Positions 6,513 through 13,512 of a DNA stretch of 15,518 nucleotides are shown piece by piece. This stretch comes from CAZHOV01 sp964534315 (lineage in GTDB: Bacteria; Bacteroidota; Bacteroidia; Chitinophagales; Saprospiraceae), in assembly GCA_964534315.1 (NCBI GenBank), contig CAZHOV010000134.1, forward strand, positions 1 to 15,518. The letters are read 5' to 3'. The notes beneath the pieces were generated by a model. The model had not been told where the DNA came from, did no database searches, and saw nothing but the letters and a program-made list of their open reading frames with translations. How positions within the stretch are numbered: position 1 is the first letter of the stretch; each line of letters begins with the position of its first letter. Both the position numbers and the translations under genes were made by a program.

Positions 6513-7358
6513 TTATTGGATGGTAAATTTACCTATGGTAAGGGGCTCTTCTGTGGAAGAAAATAGAAGTAAATAGTAATAAAGACCTGGATCTAAATCC
6601 AGCTTTCCGCGAAAAGAAAACCGGTAGGTCTCCCCTGCTTTTTCAAGGGACATTTCCTGAGCTAACAGGTATCGGGCATTTTCAAAATCTGATGGCTTGT
6701 TAGATAGAATAATCAATTGAAGATGCTGCTCCTCCTGCAACACTCCCGACAGGGTTCCCTCAAGTCGAAATTCAGGTTTTTGATTATCTGTCCCGGTCAA
6801 TTCGGAAGTTACCTGGTTTAGCTCCAGATTGGTGGTAGCATCTCTAAAAGGTGTATTTATAAACTGCTCGAGGTAGAGGTTAGGAATAAAAGCGCGTTCA
6901 TTTTTAGGTCTCGATGGTTTCTCTGTCCGTGTAGTTTCTTTTTCAAACAAATCGACACTATCGGCCATTTTACTTTCTGGAGCTTTCTGGGCATTTTTTT
7001 CTAAAAAAACTTCCCCCATGTTCGAAGAATCTATAAAATAAGAATTTTCTTCGGGTTGATTCATCTCCTTAGAGGTAGCAGCTTTTGGCGGATTCGCCAA
7101 AGAGGAAATTAGAAAAAATACAAAAAACAAGAATATGACAGCGCTTCCAATCAGAAAAATATGGGTTTTCTTAGAAAATAGAGCAGTTACCTTGGCCGAT
7201 TTCGATCTTTTTACCACTGCTTGCATCACCTCTACCTCCCTGCGCAACCGGGGATCTTTCAATAGCTCCAAGTGAAACGCCGCCAACTCCTCTTCGCTCA
7301 TTTTTCCAAGGAGGTACCGCTCAATTTGCTCTTCCTGTATATTTCCTCCAGACGTCAT
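6513..7358 (-). CDS. Anti-sigma-factor-like single-pass membrane protein
   Basis: A 281-residue protein translationally coupled to the sigma factor by an ATGA overlap (7355-7358). Residues 8-50 (EEQIERYLLGKMSEEELAAF and following) match the cytoplasmic helical head seen in many Bacteroidota anti-sigma candidates: an IERYLLG motif, then an acidic helix and a DPRLRREVE segment. No zinc-binding HxxxCxxC is present. One TM segment spans about 66-88. The outer part has a low-complexity charged linker (90-165) and a beta-rich C-terminal domain (about 175-281) ending in a GLYYYLLLFSS...GKFTIQ segment that could sense a periplasmic signal. The expected role is to hold the upstream-encoded sigma factor at the membrane until a cue releases it. 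The pairing is seen in the sequence; binding is inferred. Confidence 0.75.
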   Translation of the reverse strand: MTSGGNIQEEQIERYLLGKMSEEELAAFHLELLKDPRLRREVEVMQAVVKRSKSAKVTALFSKKTHIFLIGSAVIFLFFVFFLISSLANPPKAATSKEMNQPEENSYFIDSSNMGEVFLEKNAQKAPESKMADSVDLFEKETTRTEKPSRPKNERAFIPNLYLEQFINTPFRDATTNLELNQVTSELTGTDNQKPEFRLEGTLSGVLQEEQHLQLIILSNKPSDFENARYLLAQEMSLEKAGETYRFSFRGKLDLDPGLYYYLLLFSSTEEPLTIGKFTIQ

Positions 7359-7978
7359 ATCAATATGGTGTTTAAGGATTTTAGTATCATAGCCTTTACT
7401 TTTTCTAAAGCTCTTTGTTTTCTTTTTCTACAAGCACTCGGTTTAATATTTAACTCCTCCGCAATGTCCTTAAGCTCTTGCCCATTATAAAATTTTTCCA
7501 ATAACTCCTGATCCGCTTCCTCTAACTGGGCCATTGCTTTTAGCACGTCTGCAAATAAGGTCATCTTTTGCTCATCAAATTCGTTTTCCTCTCCTTTAAT
7601 GTGCTCAACCAGCCAATTAAGCTGATCTTCCTCTGTGTTTAAAAAGCGCTTTTCTAGTTTGTATTTTGCGACGCCCTCTTTTATTTTGTATCCCACAATA
7701 GTAATAAAAGCTGCTTCTACATTGCTGTAAGACCGAAAACTGCCATCGGGTAGCAATTCCAAAAATTTAACCAGGCTTTCACTAAAAACTTCTTCGATGA
7801 AAAGTTTGTGCGATTGACGGGAAAACAGATAAATATAACTGGTACGCCTCCTTATGAGCGGTACACCTTTCTGCCTGAATTTTTTGATCAACCAATGCCA
7901 TACCTTACTATCTTGTTCCTTCAACTGCTTAAGAAACAATTCAAAATGATCGTCTGGTTGATATCCTAAATCGTCCAA
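7355..7978 (-). CDS. Sigma-70 family (ECF-like) RNA polymerase sigma factor
   Basis: A 207-residue sigma factor with no region 3. Region 2 is around 58-112 (FIEEVFSESLVKFLELLPDG, then SNVEAAFITIVGYKIKEGVAKY) and is divergent. Region 4 (143-196) is clear: QLEEADQELLEKFYNGQELK leads into the helix-turn-helix DIAEELNIKPSACRKRKQRALEKVK (171-195), which reads the -35 equivalent. It should direct RNA polymerase to a small regulon, controlled by the membrane protein encoded next. The start is a TTG at 7978: the codon just before it is TAA, the reading frame has no ATG until residue 139, and residues 1-30 look like real sequence. A TAAGTTTA box (7/8 match to TAnnTTTG) lies about 15 bases upstream on the minus strand. 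A frameshift hiding an earlier start cannot be excluded. Confidence 0.85.
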   Translation of the reverse strand: MDDLGYQPDDHFELFLKQLKEQDSKVWHWLIKKFRQKGVPLIRRRTSYIYLFSRQSHKLFIEEVFSESLVKFLELLPDGSFRSYSNVEAAFITIVGYKIKEGVAKYKLEKRFLNTEEDQLNWLVEHIKGEENEFDEQKMTLFADVLKAMAQLEEADQELLEKFYNGQELKDIAEELNIKPSACRKRKQRALEKVKAMILKSLNTILI

Positions 7979-8051
7979 TTATATATAGTAATGGTAAACT
8001 TACGTGAAATGTGACTTTTAAATCTGTTTTTTTGAAAGGATAATAAAGATA

Positions 8052-9182
8052 TTAATCCACCTTCTTTTTCCGGAAGAACTCAAGCAAGCGATATTTATCT
8101 TCATTGTATTTTTGTTCAAAAGCTTCCCTGTCCGCATATAAATTATCACTAAATAAAATCCCTAAGGGCTCAAAGGCTGGTAAATGACTAAAAACTACTT
8201 TTAATAAAGCCGCAGTAGGCAGTGATAAGATCAAACCGGCGACCCCCCAAATGGCCCCTCCAATAATTAATGCCACAATAACTACAAATGGATTGATATT
8301 TACGCTAGACCCCACAATGCGAGGCGTAATAAAATTTCCTTCAATTTGCTGCACCGTAAAATATAAGGCTACCACTGCTGCCGGCTGCCACATCGTCCCT
8401 GTAGTTGCCAATGCATACAGAAAAGGGAGCGTCCCTCCAAGCGTCGTTCCGATGTATGGAATGATGGCCATAAATGCTGCCAAAAACCCCCAAAAAAAGG
8501 CATAACCTATTCCAATAAAATAAAGCCCCAAACTATTCAATACCCCCAATATCAAAATGACAATCGATAAACCATACAAGTATTTTTGTGTCACCTGTTG
8601 CAAATCTTTTACCAATTGTGCTCCTCGCTCCCGCTGCTCGTCATAAAACTGATATAAAATGAAATTGCGCAACGAATCCCGGTAAAAAAGAAAAAAGGCC
8701 GTATACAAAAACGCTAAAAAAGCTCCCGCCAAAAAGGAAGTAGATGTACTGATGCTCCCCTGAACGATCGAAAGCGGCGCGTCAATAATATTGGAAAAGT
8801 TTTGTTTGATCCATTCTTCTGAATTGTCAATAGTTACCCCCCAGGTCGTATCCATATACCTCAATAACGTATCCACTCCATTTTTTACCTGATCAGCAAT
8901 ATTTGGCAGATTCTGAATCACATAAACAAACTGTACAGTAAATAAGGATATAGCCAACAATAAAACACTGATCACCAGAATAAAAGTGATGATTATCGAA
9001 AAGATCCGGTTTTTAACAAACCGCTCTATGAAGGTCGCTAAGGGTTTTAATACCAAGCCAAAAAGGATGCTAAATGCTATGGGGGTAATGATCGATTTCC
9101 CGATGATCAACAAATAAACAAATGCAATAAGAATGATCAAGATGGCTGCTAAGCGCTGAAAATCAAAGATATACTTTTTCAT
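8052..9182 (-). CDS. AI-2E family permease
   Basis: A 376-residue inner-membrane protein of the AI-2E family (PF01594), whose members export small molecules or ions (TqsA for AI-2, others as Na+/H+ antiporters). The layout is typical: paired TM segments at about 10-50 and 60-90, a polar loop (92-140) to the periplasm, a TM at 147-168, a charged cytoplasmic segment (169-200), then the conserved C-terminal half with TMs at 204-236, 248-263, 266-280 and 297-330. Family motifs are IPYIGTTLGG (241-250), QQIEGNFITPRIVG (278-291) and NPFVVIVALIIGGAIWGVAG (297-316). The short tail ends in basic residues. It seems to be a single-gene unit with its own TATATTTG -7 box 15-22 bases upstream. Its substrate cannot be read from sequence, and the family name alone does not prove quorum-sensing export. 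Confidence 0.9.
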   Translation of the reverse strand: MKKYIFDFQRLAAILIILIAFVYLLIIGKSIITPIAFSILFGLVLKPLATFIERFVKNRIFSIIITFILVISVLLLAISLFTVQFVYVIQNLPNIADQVKNGVDTLLRYMDTTWGVTIDNSEEWIKQNFSNIIDAPLSIVQGSISTSTSFLAGAFLAFLYTAFFLFYRDSLRNFILYQFYDEQRERGAQLVKDLQQVTQKYLYGLSIVILILGVLNSLGLYFIGIGYAFFWGFLAAFMAIIPYIGTTLGGTLPFLYALATTGTMWQPAAVVALYFTVQQIEGNFITPRIVGSSVNINPFVVIVALIIGGAIWGVAGLILSLPTAALLKVVFSHLPAFEPLGILFSDNLYADREAFEQKYNEDKYRLLEFFRKKKVD

Positions 9183-9196
9183 AATTTAGGGTTTCC

Positions 9197-9204
9197 CAAA
9201 TATA
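9197..9204 (-). promoter_or_regulatory. Bacteroidota -7 box for the AI-2E permease gene
   Basis: On the minus strand this reads TATATTTG, an exact match to TAnnTTTG, 15 bases before the ATG at 9182, implying a very short 5' leader. No convincing -33 box is present at the normal spacing. Confidence 0.45.
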
Positions 9205-9284
9205 GAATAAAACTTACAGGAATGGAATAAATATTACCGGAACCTTTATAATGTCTTCAAAAAGCATCCTTACTGCCAAAATAG

Positions 9285-9298
9285 AGGCTGACAAGCCT
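9285..9298 (-). terminator. Weak terminator-like hairpin after the pentapeptide-repeat gene
   Basis: On the minus strand a 5-bp stem (AGGCT/AGCCT, loop TGTC) starts 26 bases after the stop at 9324 and is followed by CTATTTTGG. The stem is short and the T-run broken, so it would at best terminate weakly. Confidence 0.3.
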
Positions 9299-9323
9299 TA
9301 TCTTAATGTGTGTTTCTCTTTTG

Positions 9324-10535
9324 CTATTTCCGCACTACCAGATAATACTTATTGCGGTTGCTATCTCTTCGTCCCATATCATCCACCTCATAATTGCTGG
9401 TGACACTATTCAAGCCGGTAACTCCTTGTTCTTTGAGGTCTTCAAGCCAGGTATCCGAATCTACAAAAACATTGTCGAGTTGAGCATTGGTGAGGTTGGC
9501 ACCGGTGAAGTTGGCATCTCTTAGGTCAGCACCGCTCAGATTGGCGTAAGAGAGGATAGCGTTTTCCATATTGGCATTCGTAAATTTAGCGTCGATAGCA
9601 ATGACCCCGCTGAGGTTGGCTCCTTTCAAATCGGTGTTACGGAAGTTGGCCTGGGCCAAATAGGCACCTTTCAAAGACGCACCTCCGAGATTGGAAGTTT
9701 CCAGATTGGTACCTTTGAGGTTGGAGCCGTTAATACTTACTCCGGAAAGGAAGACCCCGTCGAGTTTTAAGCGTTCCAGATCGGCGTTATCAAATTGAAC
9801 TTTGCTAAAAATTTTGGGGTAAGTTCTTTTTTGGTCCAGGTCTTTATTGACGAGAAAAAAGAGTAGATTACCGCGTTCGGGACTGACCGTGAGGGAATCC
9901 GTTTCTTTATAAGCTTCCATCTGAACAACGCTATTGGCGATATTGCGGATGACATTATCTTCTTTGTTATTCTCAAAGCGGCCGCTATTGCCCCTAAGGC
10001 TGTTGTTGATCTGTCCTTTTATGCTTGTCAACAGGTATTGGTATTCGCCTTTTTTATCTGTTTTTTTGCTCTCTTTTAGTTGGTCTTCGATTAGTTTATT
10101 TTGGGCTTCCATTAACATGCTATGGCTTTGGACGACTCTATTCTGCTCTTCGAGCAGGTTATTTTGCCGACTGAGGAGGAGGGTTTGCATGATCAGGATG
10201 ATGGCTGGTATGAGCGCGATGGTGAGCCCGAGTATACCGATCCGGGTGAGGCGCCAGATGACGTGGGCAGTGACTTCGGCCAGGGTATCTTTGGAAACGC
10301 GTTTTTCGGGAATTTCATTAAAAAGTTTAAAGAGACTTTTCTTGAGTCTTCGACCAAGGACGACTCCGGCACCTAGCCGCCCCAGCCAGTAGCGTCGTCT
10401 CTTTTTCTTTTTGGAAGAAGCCTCTTGGAGCGGAGCTTTGGTGAGTTGTTGAAGCAATTGTTCATTTTCCTCCCGAAGCATTTCGACTTCGCGTTCCAGT
10501 TGGCGGATACGTTCGTTTTGAATAGGGTCGGACAT
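9324..10535 (-). CDS. Coiled-coil, membrane-anchored pentapeptide-repeat protein
   Basis: A 403-residue protein with an unusual order of parts: an N-terminal leucine-heptad coiled coil (6-33, IRQLEREVEMLREENEQLLQ), a basic patch (KKKKRRR, 42-48), one TM segment (about 98-120, ending IILIMQTLLL), a second coiled coil (123-155, with a repeating QNxLxEx pattern), a polar region, and then pentapeptide repeats at about 246-355 in A(D/N)LxX register (such as GANLSGVIAI, SGADLRDANFTGANLTNAQL). The repeats predict a right-handed four-sided beta-helix of about five to six coils, a protein-binding module. The basic residues before the TM suggest that the N-terminus is cytoplasmic and the repeats face outside (inference). 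A 5-bp hairpin (10541-10556) sits just before the ATG and may affect translation. The upstream PDZ gene ends in a strong terminator, so this gene is probably separate. Confidence 0.85.
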   Translation of the reverse strand: MSDPIQNERIRQLEREVEMLREENEQLLQQLTKAPLQEASSKKKKRRRYWLGRLGAGVVLGRRLKKSLFKLFNEIPEKRVSKDTLAEVTAHVIWRLTRIGILGLTIALIPAIILIMQTLLLSRQNNLLEEQNRVVQSHSMLMEAQNKLIEDQLKESKKTDKKGEYQYLLTSIKGQINNSLRGNSGRFENNKEDNVIRNIANSVVQMEAYKETDSLTVSPERGNLLFFLVNKDLDQKRTYPKIFSKVQFDNADLERLKLDGVFLSGVSINGSNLKGTNLETSNLGGASLKGAYLAQANFRNTDLKGANLSGVIAIDAKFTNANMENAILSYANLSGADLRDANFTGANLTNAQLDNVFVDSDTWLEDLKEQGVTGLNSVTSNYEVDDMGRRDSNRNKYYLVVRK

Positions 10536-10584
10536 TGTTTGGCAATTTCGTTTGCCTAAAATTAGGGAAAATGTATTGAATTTC

Positions 10585-10641
10585 TTTAATATAACTAAAA
10601 AAAGCAGACCGTTCGGGTCTGCTTTTTTTAGTTATATTAAA
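10585..10641 (-). terminator. Strong intrinsic terminator of the PDZ gene (26-bp perfect stem)
   Basis: Bases 10585-10610 pair perfectly with 10616-10641 around the 5-base loop GTTCG. The stem has a GC-rich tip (GCAGACC/GGTCTGC), then seven A-T pairs and an A/T-rich base. Read leftward it starts 9 bases after the PDZ stop at 10651 and gives a hairpin then a run of seven T residues; symmetry makes it work in both directions. Its A/T base extends well beyond an ordinary terminator. Confidence 0.85.
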
Positions 10642-10650
10642 ATTAATCTG

Positions 10651-11871
10651 TTAGGCCTGGGGCAAGATCACAATTTTCTTAGAAAGCACTTGATTTCCCT
10701 GTCGGATATTGAGGAAATAAGCACCTGGTTTGTTACCATTTAGATTCAGTTGGTCGTTGAAATAACCGTCAAATTGGTTGATGTTTTGGCTGTAGATCGT
10801 TTTTCCGTTGGAGTCAAACACCTGGATGGTAGTAGGTTGTGCATTTCCTTCGAAAGTAACATTCAACTTGCCAAAAGTAGGGTTCGGGAATGCTTTATAG
10901 TTGATGAGTTGAAGACCATTATTTTCTTCCAAAACGGGAGCTTGTTCTTCTTCCTGCTTAGGTGCTTCTCTTGGAGTAGCAGGCTCTTCCGGTTGCGCTT
11001 CTTCAAAAACGGGGGTATATTCGTCAATCGTGATGTCTTTGCGGTCACAAGCTTTGAATTGAGCGTTGACGTCCATGATTTGGCCATCCCGATTCACCTT
11101 TAACACGAAGTTATCTCCGGGATTGTGTTTGTTGCGTTCGGTGAGTAATTCATTGAAAGAGTTGGTTGTTACGCCATCTATTCCAAGGATAATGTCGCCA
11201 TCTTGTACATCAGCTTCGTCAGCAGGGGTGTCATCGATAATACCTGTTACTTTAACGCCTTTACCGTCTACGCCGCGTCCTCCGCAATAAACACCGATGA
11301 AAACTTTACACGGATTTCGGTCGCTCTTGGAATAGGTAAGGGTAGCAAACGTTTGGCCTTGCTTTCCGTCCCGTAAAAAGTTGATCTGGATTTGATCGCC
11401 AGGCTCGAATTTAGCCAATGCCTTGCTTAAGTCGTCATTATTCTTCAACGTAAATCCTTCGATAGATGTGATGATATCTCCTTCTTGAAGTCCCGCAGCT
11501 TCCGCTCCTTTCCCAGAAACTACTCCGTTGATCATTACTCCGCTGTTGCCCTTTGCCGTTCTTGGATAAACTCCCAAGAAAGCTTTAGAACCTCCATTAT
11601 TGGAGTAGGAATAAGAATAATTGTAGTTATAATCATAATTATAATGATGACCCTTCGGTGCTTTGTGGGCCTTTTCGTCAATTTCGGCAAGTTCTTTTTC
11701 AAGTTCTATTTCCAGATTGAGGAGTGTAACTTCAAGTTCTTTAAGTTCAGCCTCTAATTCTTTAAATTCCTTTGAGTCGAGGGAAGTTTTTGGTGCATCA
11801 GATTGAGCAAAGATCCCGGTAGTAAAAAAGAAGGCTAGACAAGCGAATAAAAGTGTAGTTGTTCTTTTCAT
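10651..11871 (-). CDS. Secreted double-PDZ protein with a T9SS type A sorting domain
   Basis: A 406-residue secreted protein. Parts in order: Sec signal peptide (1-22, ending IFAQ), a glutamate/leucine-rich coiled coil (33-68), a tyrosine ladder of alternating Tyr with Asn, Asp or Ser (77-89), PDZ domain 1 (97-182; FLGVYPRT, GLQEGDIITSIEGF), PDZ domain 2 (190-272; FIGVYCGG, VQDGDIILGIDGV), a Pro/Glu-rich linker (288-318) and a C-terminal sorting domain (320-406) with FPNPTFGKLNVTF and the final GAYFLNI...SKKIVIL strand. That domain marks passage through the type IX secretion system and display at the cell surface. There is no protease domain, so unlike DegP-type PDZ proteins it is likely a binding scaffold. 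It has a candidate promoter (11912-11943) and a strong terminator, suggesting a single-gene transcript. Confidence 0.9.
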   Translation of the reverse strand: MKRTTTLLFACLAFFFTTGIFAQSDAPKTSLDSKEFKELEAELKELEVTLLNLEIELEKELAEIDEKAHKAPKGHHYNYDYNYNYSYSYSNNGGSKAFLGVYPRTAKGNSGVMINGVVSGKGAEAAGLQEGDIITSIEGFTLKNNDDLSKALAKFEPGDQIQINFLRDGKQGQTFATLTYSKSDRNPCKVFIGVYCGGRGVDGKGVKVTGIIDDTPADEADVQDGDIILGIDGVTTNSFNELLTERNKHNPGDNFVLKVNRDGQIMDVNAQFKACDRKDITIDEYTPVFEEAQPEEPATPREAPKQEEEQAPVLEENNGLQLINYKAFPNPTFGKLNVTFEGNAQPTTIQVFDSNGKTIYSQNINQFDGYFNDQLNLNGNKPGAYFLNIRQGNQVLSKKIVILPQA

Positions 11872-12320
11872 TTTAGATATTATTTGGATGAAAAAATGAT
11901 GAGAGATAGTTCAAAGACAACTACTTTTTTTGAGTGTTGCAAATTTTAACATTGTTTAACGTTTTATTAAAAAATGAGATAAGGCACTACTGGCTGATAA
12001 CCAAATTTATGCAAGGAAACGTTTGAAATCACAAGTTTTTTTCCGATTCCAAACCATTAAAATGGTGGATAAATAAGAGATCAGACAAAAAATAAGGAGA
12101 ATTATAAATATTGAGTTGCAGTGTTTTACCAAAAGGTAATTATTATATTTTCATTGCAACCGATCGAGTATTTTTTACACTCCTTATCTAGAAAAAATAA
12201 CGCCGAAAACTACAAAGAGAACATTTAGAAATCGATACATTATAATTTGATCGTGATTTACTTATTTAGATATTTGCGGTTTTATTTCAATTCAGTAGTG
12301 TCGAACGAAAATTTATTCAC
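11872..12320. other. Divergent A/T-rich intergenic region (449 bases)
   Basis: The region separates the divergent PDZ and barrel genes. It contains the PDZ promoter candidate (11912-11943), a small perfect hairpin ACCATT/AATGGT (12053-12066), and imperfect -7-like words before the plus-strand gene (GATATTTG at 12269-12276 and TATAATTTG at 12241-12249). No supported ORF or structured RNA was found. Its length for a region without genes leaves room for an unrecognised regulatory RNA. Confidence 0.65.
11912..11943 (-). promoter_or_regulatory. Candidate promoter of the PDZ gene
   Basis: On the minus strand TTTG (complement of 11940-11943) is followed after 20 bases by TGTCTTTG (complement of 11912-11919), one mismatch from TAnnTTTG. 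The TTTG-N19/20-TAnnTTTG arrangement is the Bacteroidota pattern. The box is 41 bases before the ATG at 11871. Confidence 0.4.
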
Positions 12321-13505
12321 TTGAATACTTATTTAAAGATTCTTATCACTCTTTGTTGCTTTTTCTTCTTTACCCTTGAACCGGCAGCGCAAAAAGACAG
12401 TACAAAGTTAGGGGTTAAGGTGCTGAATAACCTCGATTCTTTACGCGATTGGAAAATGCGGATCGGAGGGGTCAAAATCACACCTTACATTGCACCGGCT
12501 TATGCTCCCGAAACGCAGGCTATGCTTTCTGCTGGCGGGTTGATTACCTTTAAGATCCAAGAACACAATCCGTTTTTGGAGCGGTCCTCTATCGCCATAT
12601 CGGGCGGCTACAGTACCAATAAATCGTTATTAGTTAGTATAAAATCGACTATTTATGGTCGAAAGGATCTCAATCGGGCTATTGGCGAGTGGTGGTTGAG
12701 GGACATGCCCGATCATTACTGGGGAGTAGGGTATGAAAATGGAAGGCTGGTGGAGCAGGGAGATTCGACTACGTTATACCACCGCCACTGGTGGCGCTTT
12801 TGGGAAAAGGTGATCCGGCAGTTAAAGCCCAATGTTTTTGTAGGTGCCGTTGTCGATATCAATCGCACGAAAGCGAGTAGCCTAAATCCACGGATGCGGG
12901 AGGACCCGGAAATTTTGGAACATGGCACCAATATACGAAATTCCGGCTTGGGAGTTGTTTTTCAGTATGACAGCCGGGACATGCGCATGAATGCCTATAA
13001 AGGGATGTTGCTTGGGGTTGAAATGACCTTTTATGGTAATTTTTTTGGGGGAAACCATGTATTCCAGGTGATGGAACTGGATTACCGCCAATACAAAAAG
13101 ATTAAGCGGGAGCGCAGTACCCTGGCCTGGCAGATCAAAAATCGTACGACCTTTGGAGACGTACCCTGGCCGGAGTTATCTTTCCTGGGTACTCCATTCG
13201 ATCTCCGGGGCTATTTTTGGGGGCGCTACCGAGATCGCGTTTCAGTCTTTGGCCTGGTAGAATACCGGCAAATGTTTAGACGGAAAAAGCCCAATAAAAA
13301 AGGGAGCTACGATAGCAGAGCAGGCTTTGCTGTGTGGACGGGGGCCGGATCAATTGGTTCCGGATTTGATGACTTGGTCTACTGGCTTCCCAGCGTAGGG
13401 GTAGGCTTCCGCCTGGAGGTGCAACCCCGAATGAATGTGCGGTTGGATTTTGGGGTAGGAGTAGAATCTACCGGTATTTATTTGAGCTTTTCAGAGGCTT
13501 TTTAG
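12321..13505 (+). CDS. Outer-membrane beta-barrel of the BamA/TamA surface-antigen type, without POTRA domains
   Basis: A 394-residue predicted outer-membrane barrel. A signal peptide (1-24, PAAQ end) precedes a region rich in alternating beta strands. The C-terminal half carries features of the Omp85 bacterial surface antigen domain: VVFQYDSRDMRMNAYKG (212-228), the loop-6 LRGY motif (DLRGYFWGRYRDR, 294-306) and a final aromatic-ended strand with Phe394. POTRA domains are absent, since only about 25 residues lie between the signal peptide and the first strands, so it cannot act like a full BamA; such short forms may be pores or partners of other envelope proteins. The start is a TTG at 12321: the frame is open only back to a TAG at 12267, contains no ATG or GTG in that stretch, and the signal peptide begins exactly at this TTG. 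It converges on the dehydrogenase gene with only 7 bases between stops. Confidence 0.8.
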   Translation: MNTYLKILITLCCFFFFTLEPAAQKDSTKLGVKVLNNLDSLRDWKMRIGGVKITPYIAPAYAPETQAMLSAGGLITFKIQEHNPFLERSSIAISGGYSTNKSLLVSIKSTIYGRKDLNRAIGEWWLRDMPDHYWGVGYENGRLVEQGDSTTLYHRHWWRFWEKVIRQLKPNVFVGAVVDINRTKASSLNPRMREDPEILEHGTNIRNSGLGVVFQYDSRDMRMNAYKGMLLGVEMTFYGNFFGGNHVFQVMELDYRQYKKIKRERSTLAWQIKNRTTFGDVPWPELSFLGTPFDLRGYFWGRYRDRVSVFGLVEYRQMFRRKKPNKKGSYDSRAGFAVWTGAGSIGSGFDDLVYWLPSVGVGFRLEVQPRMNVRLDFGVGVESTGIYLSFSEAF

Positions 13506-13512
13506 ACACCCT

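Noticed and set aside
9480..9740. Short periodic repeats that might suggest a repeat array or CRISPR
   Set aside because: The roughly 15-base periodicity is the coding signature of pentapeptide repeats; there are no uniform repeats with unique spacers.
9934..10392. 152-codon plus-strand ORF opposite the pentapeptide-repeat gene
   Set aside because: It is the antisense of the TM and coiled-coil coding region; its composition is biased and the minus-strand protein is clearly real.
10651..11871. DegP/HtrA protease reading of the PDZ gene
   Set aside because: There is no trypsin-like domain or catalytic His-Asp-Ser set before the PDZ domains; only a coiled coil and a Tyr-rich segment are present.
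12184..12240. 18-residue hydrophobic minus-strand ORF (MYRFLNVLFVVFGVIFSR)
   Set aside because: No Shine-Dalgarno, promoter or terminator is attached, and such peptides arise easily in A/T-rich DNA.
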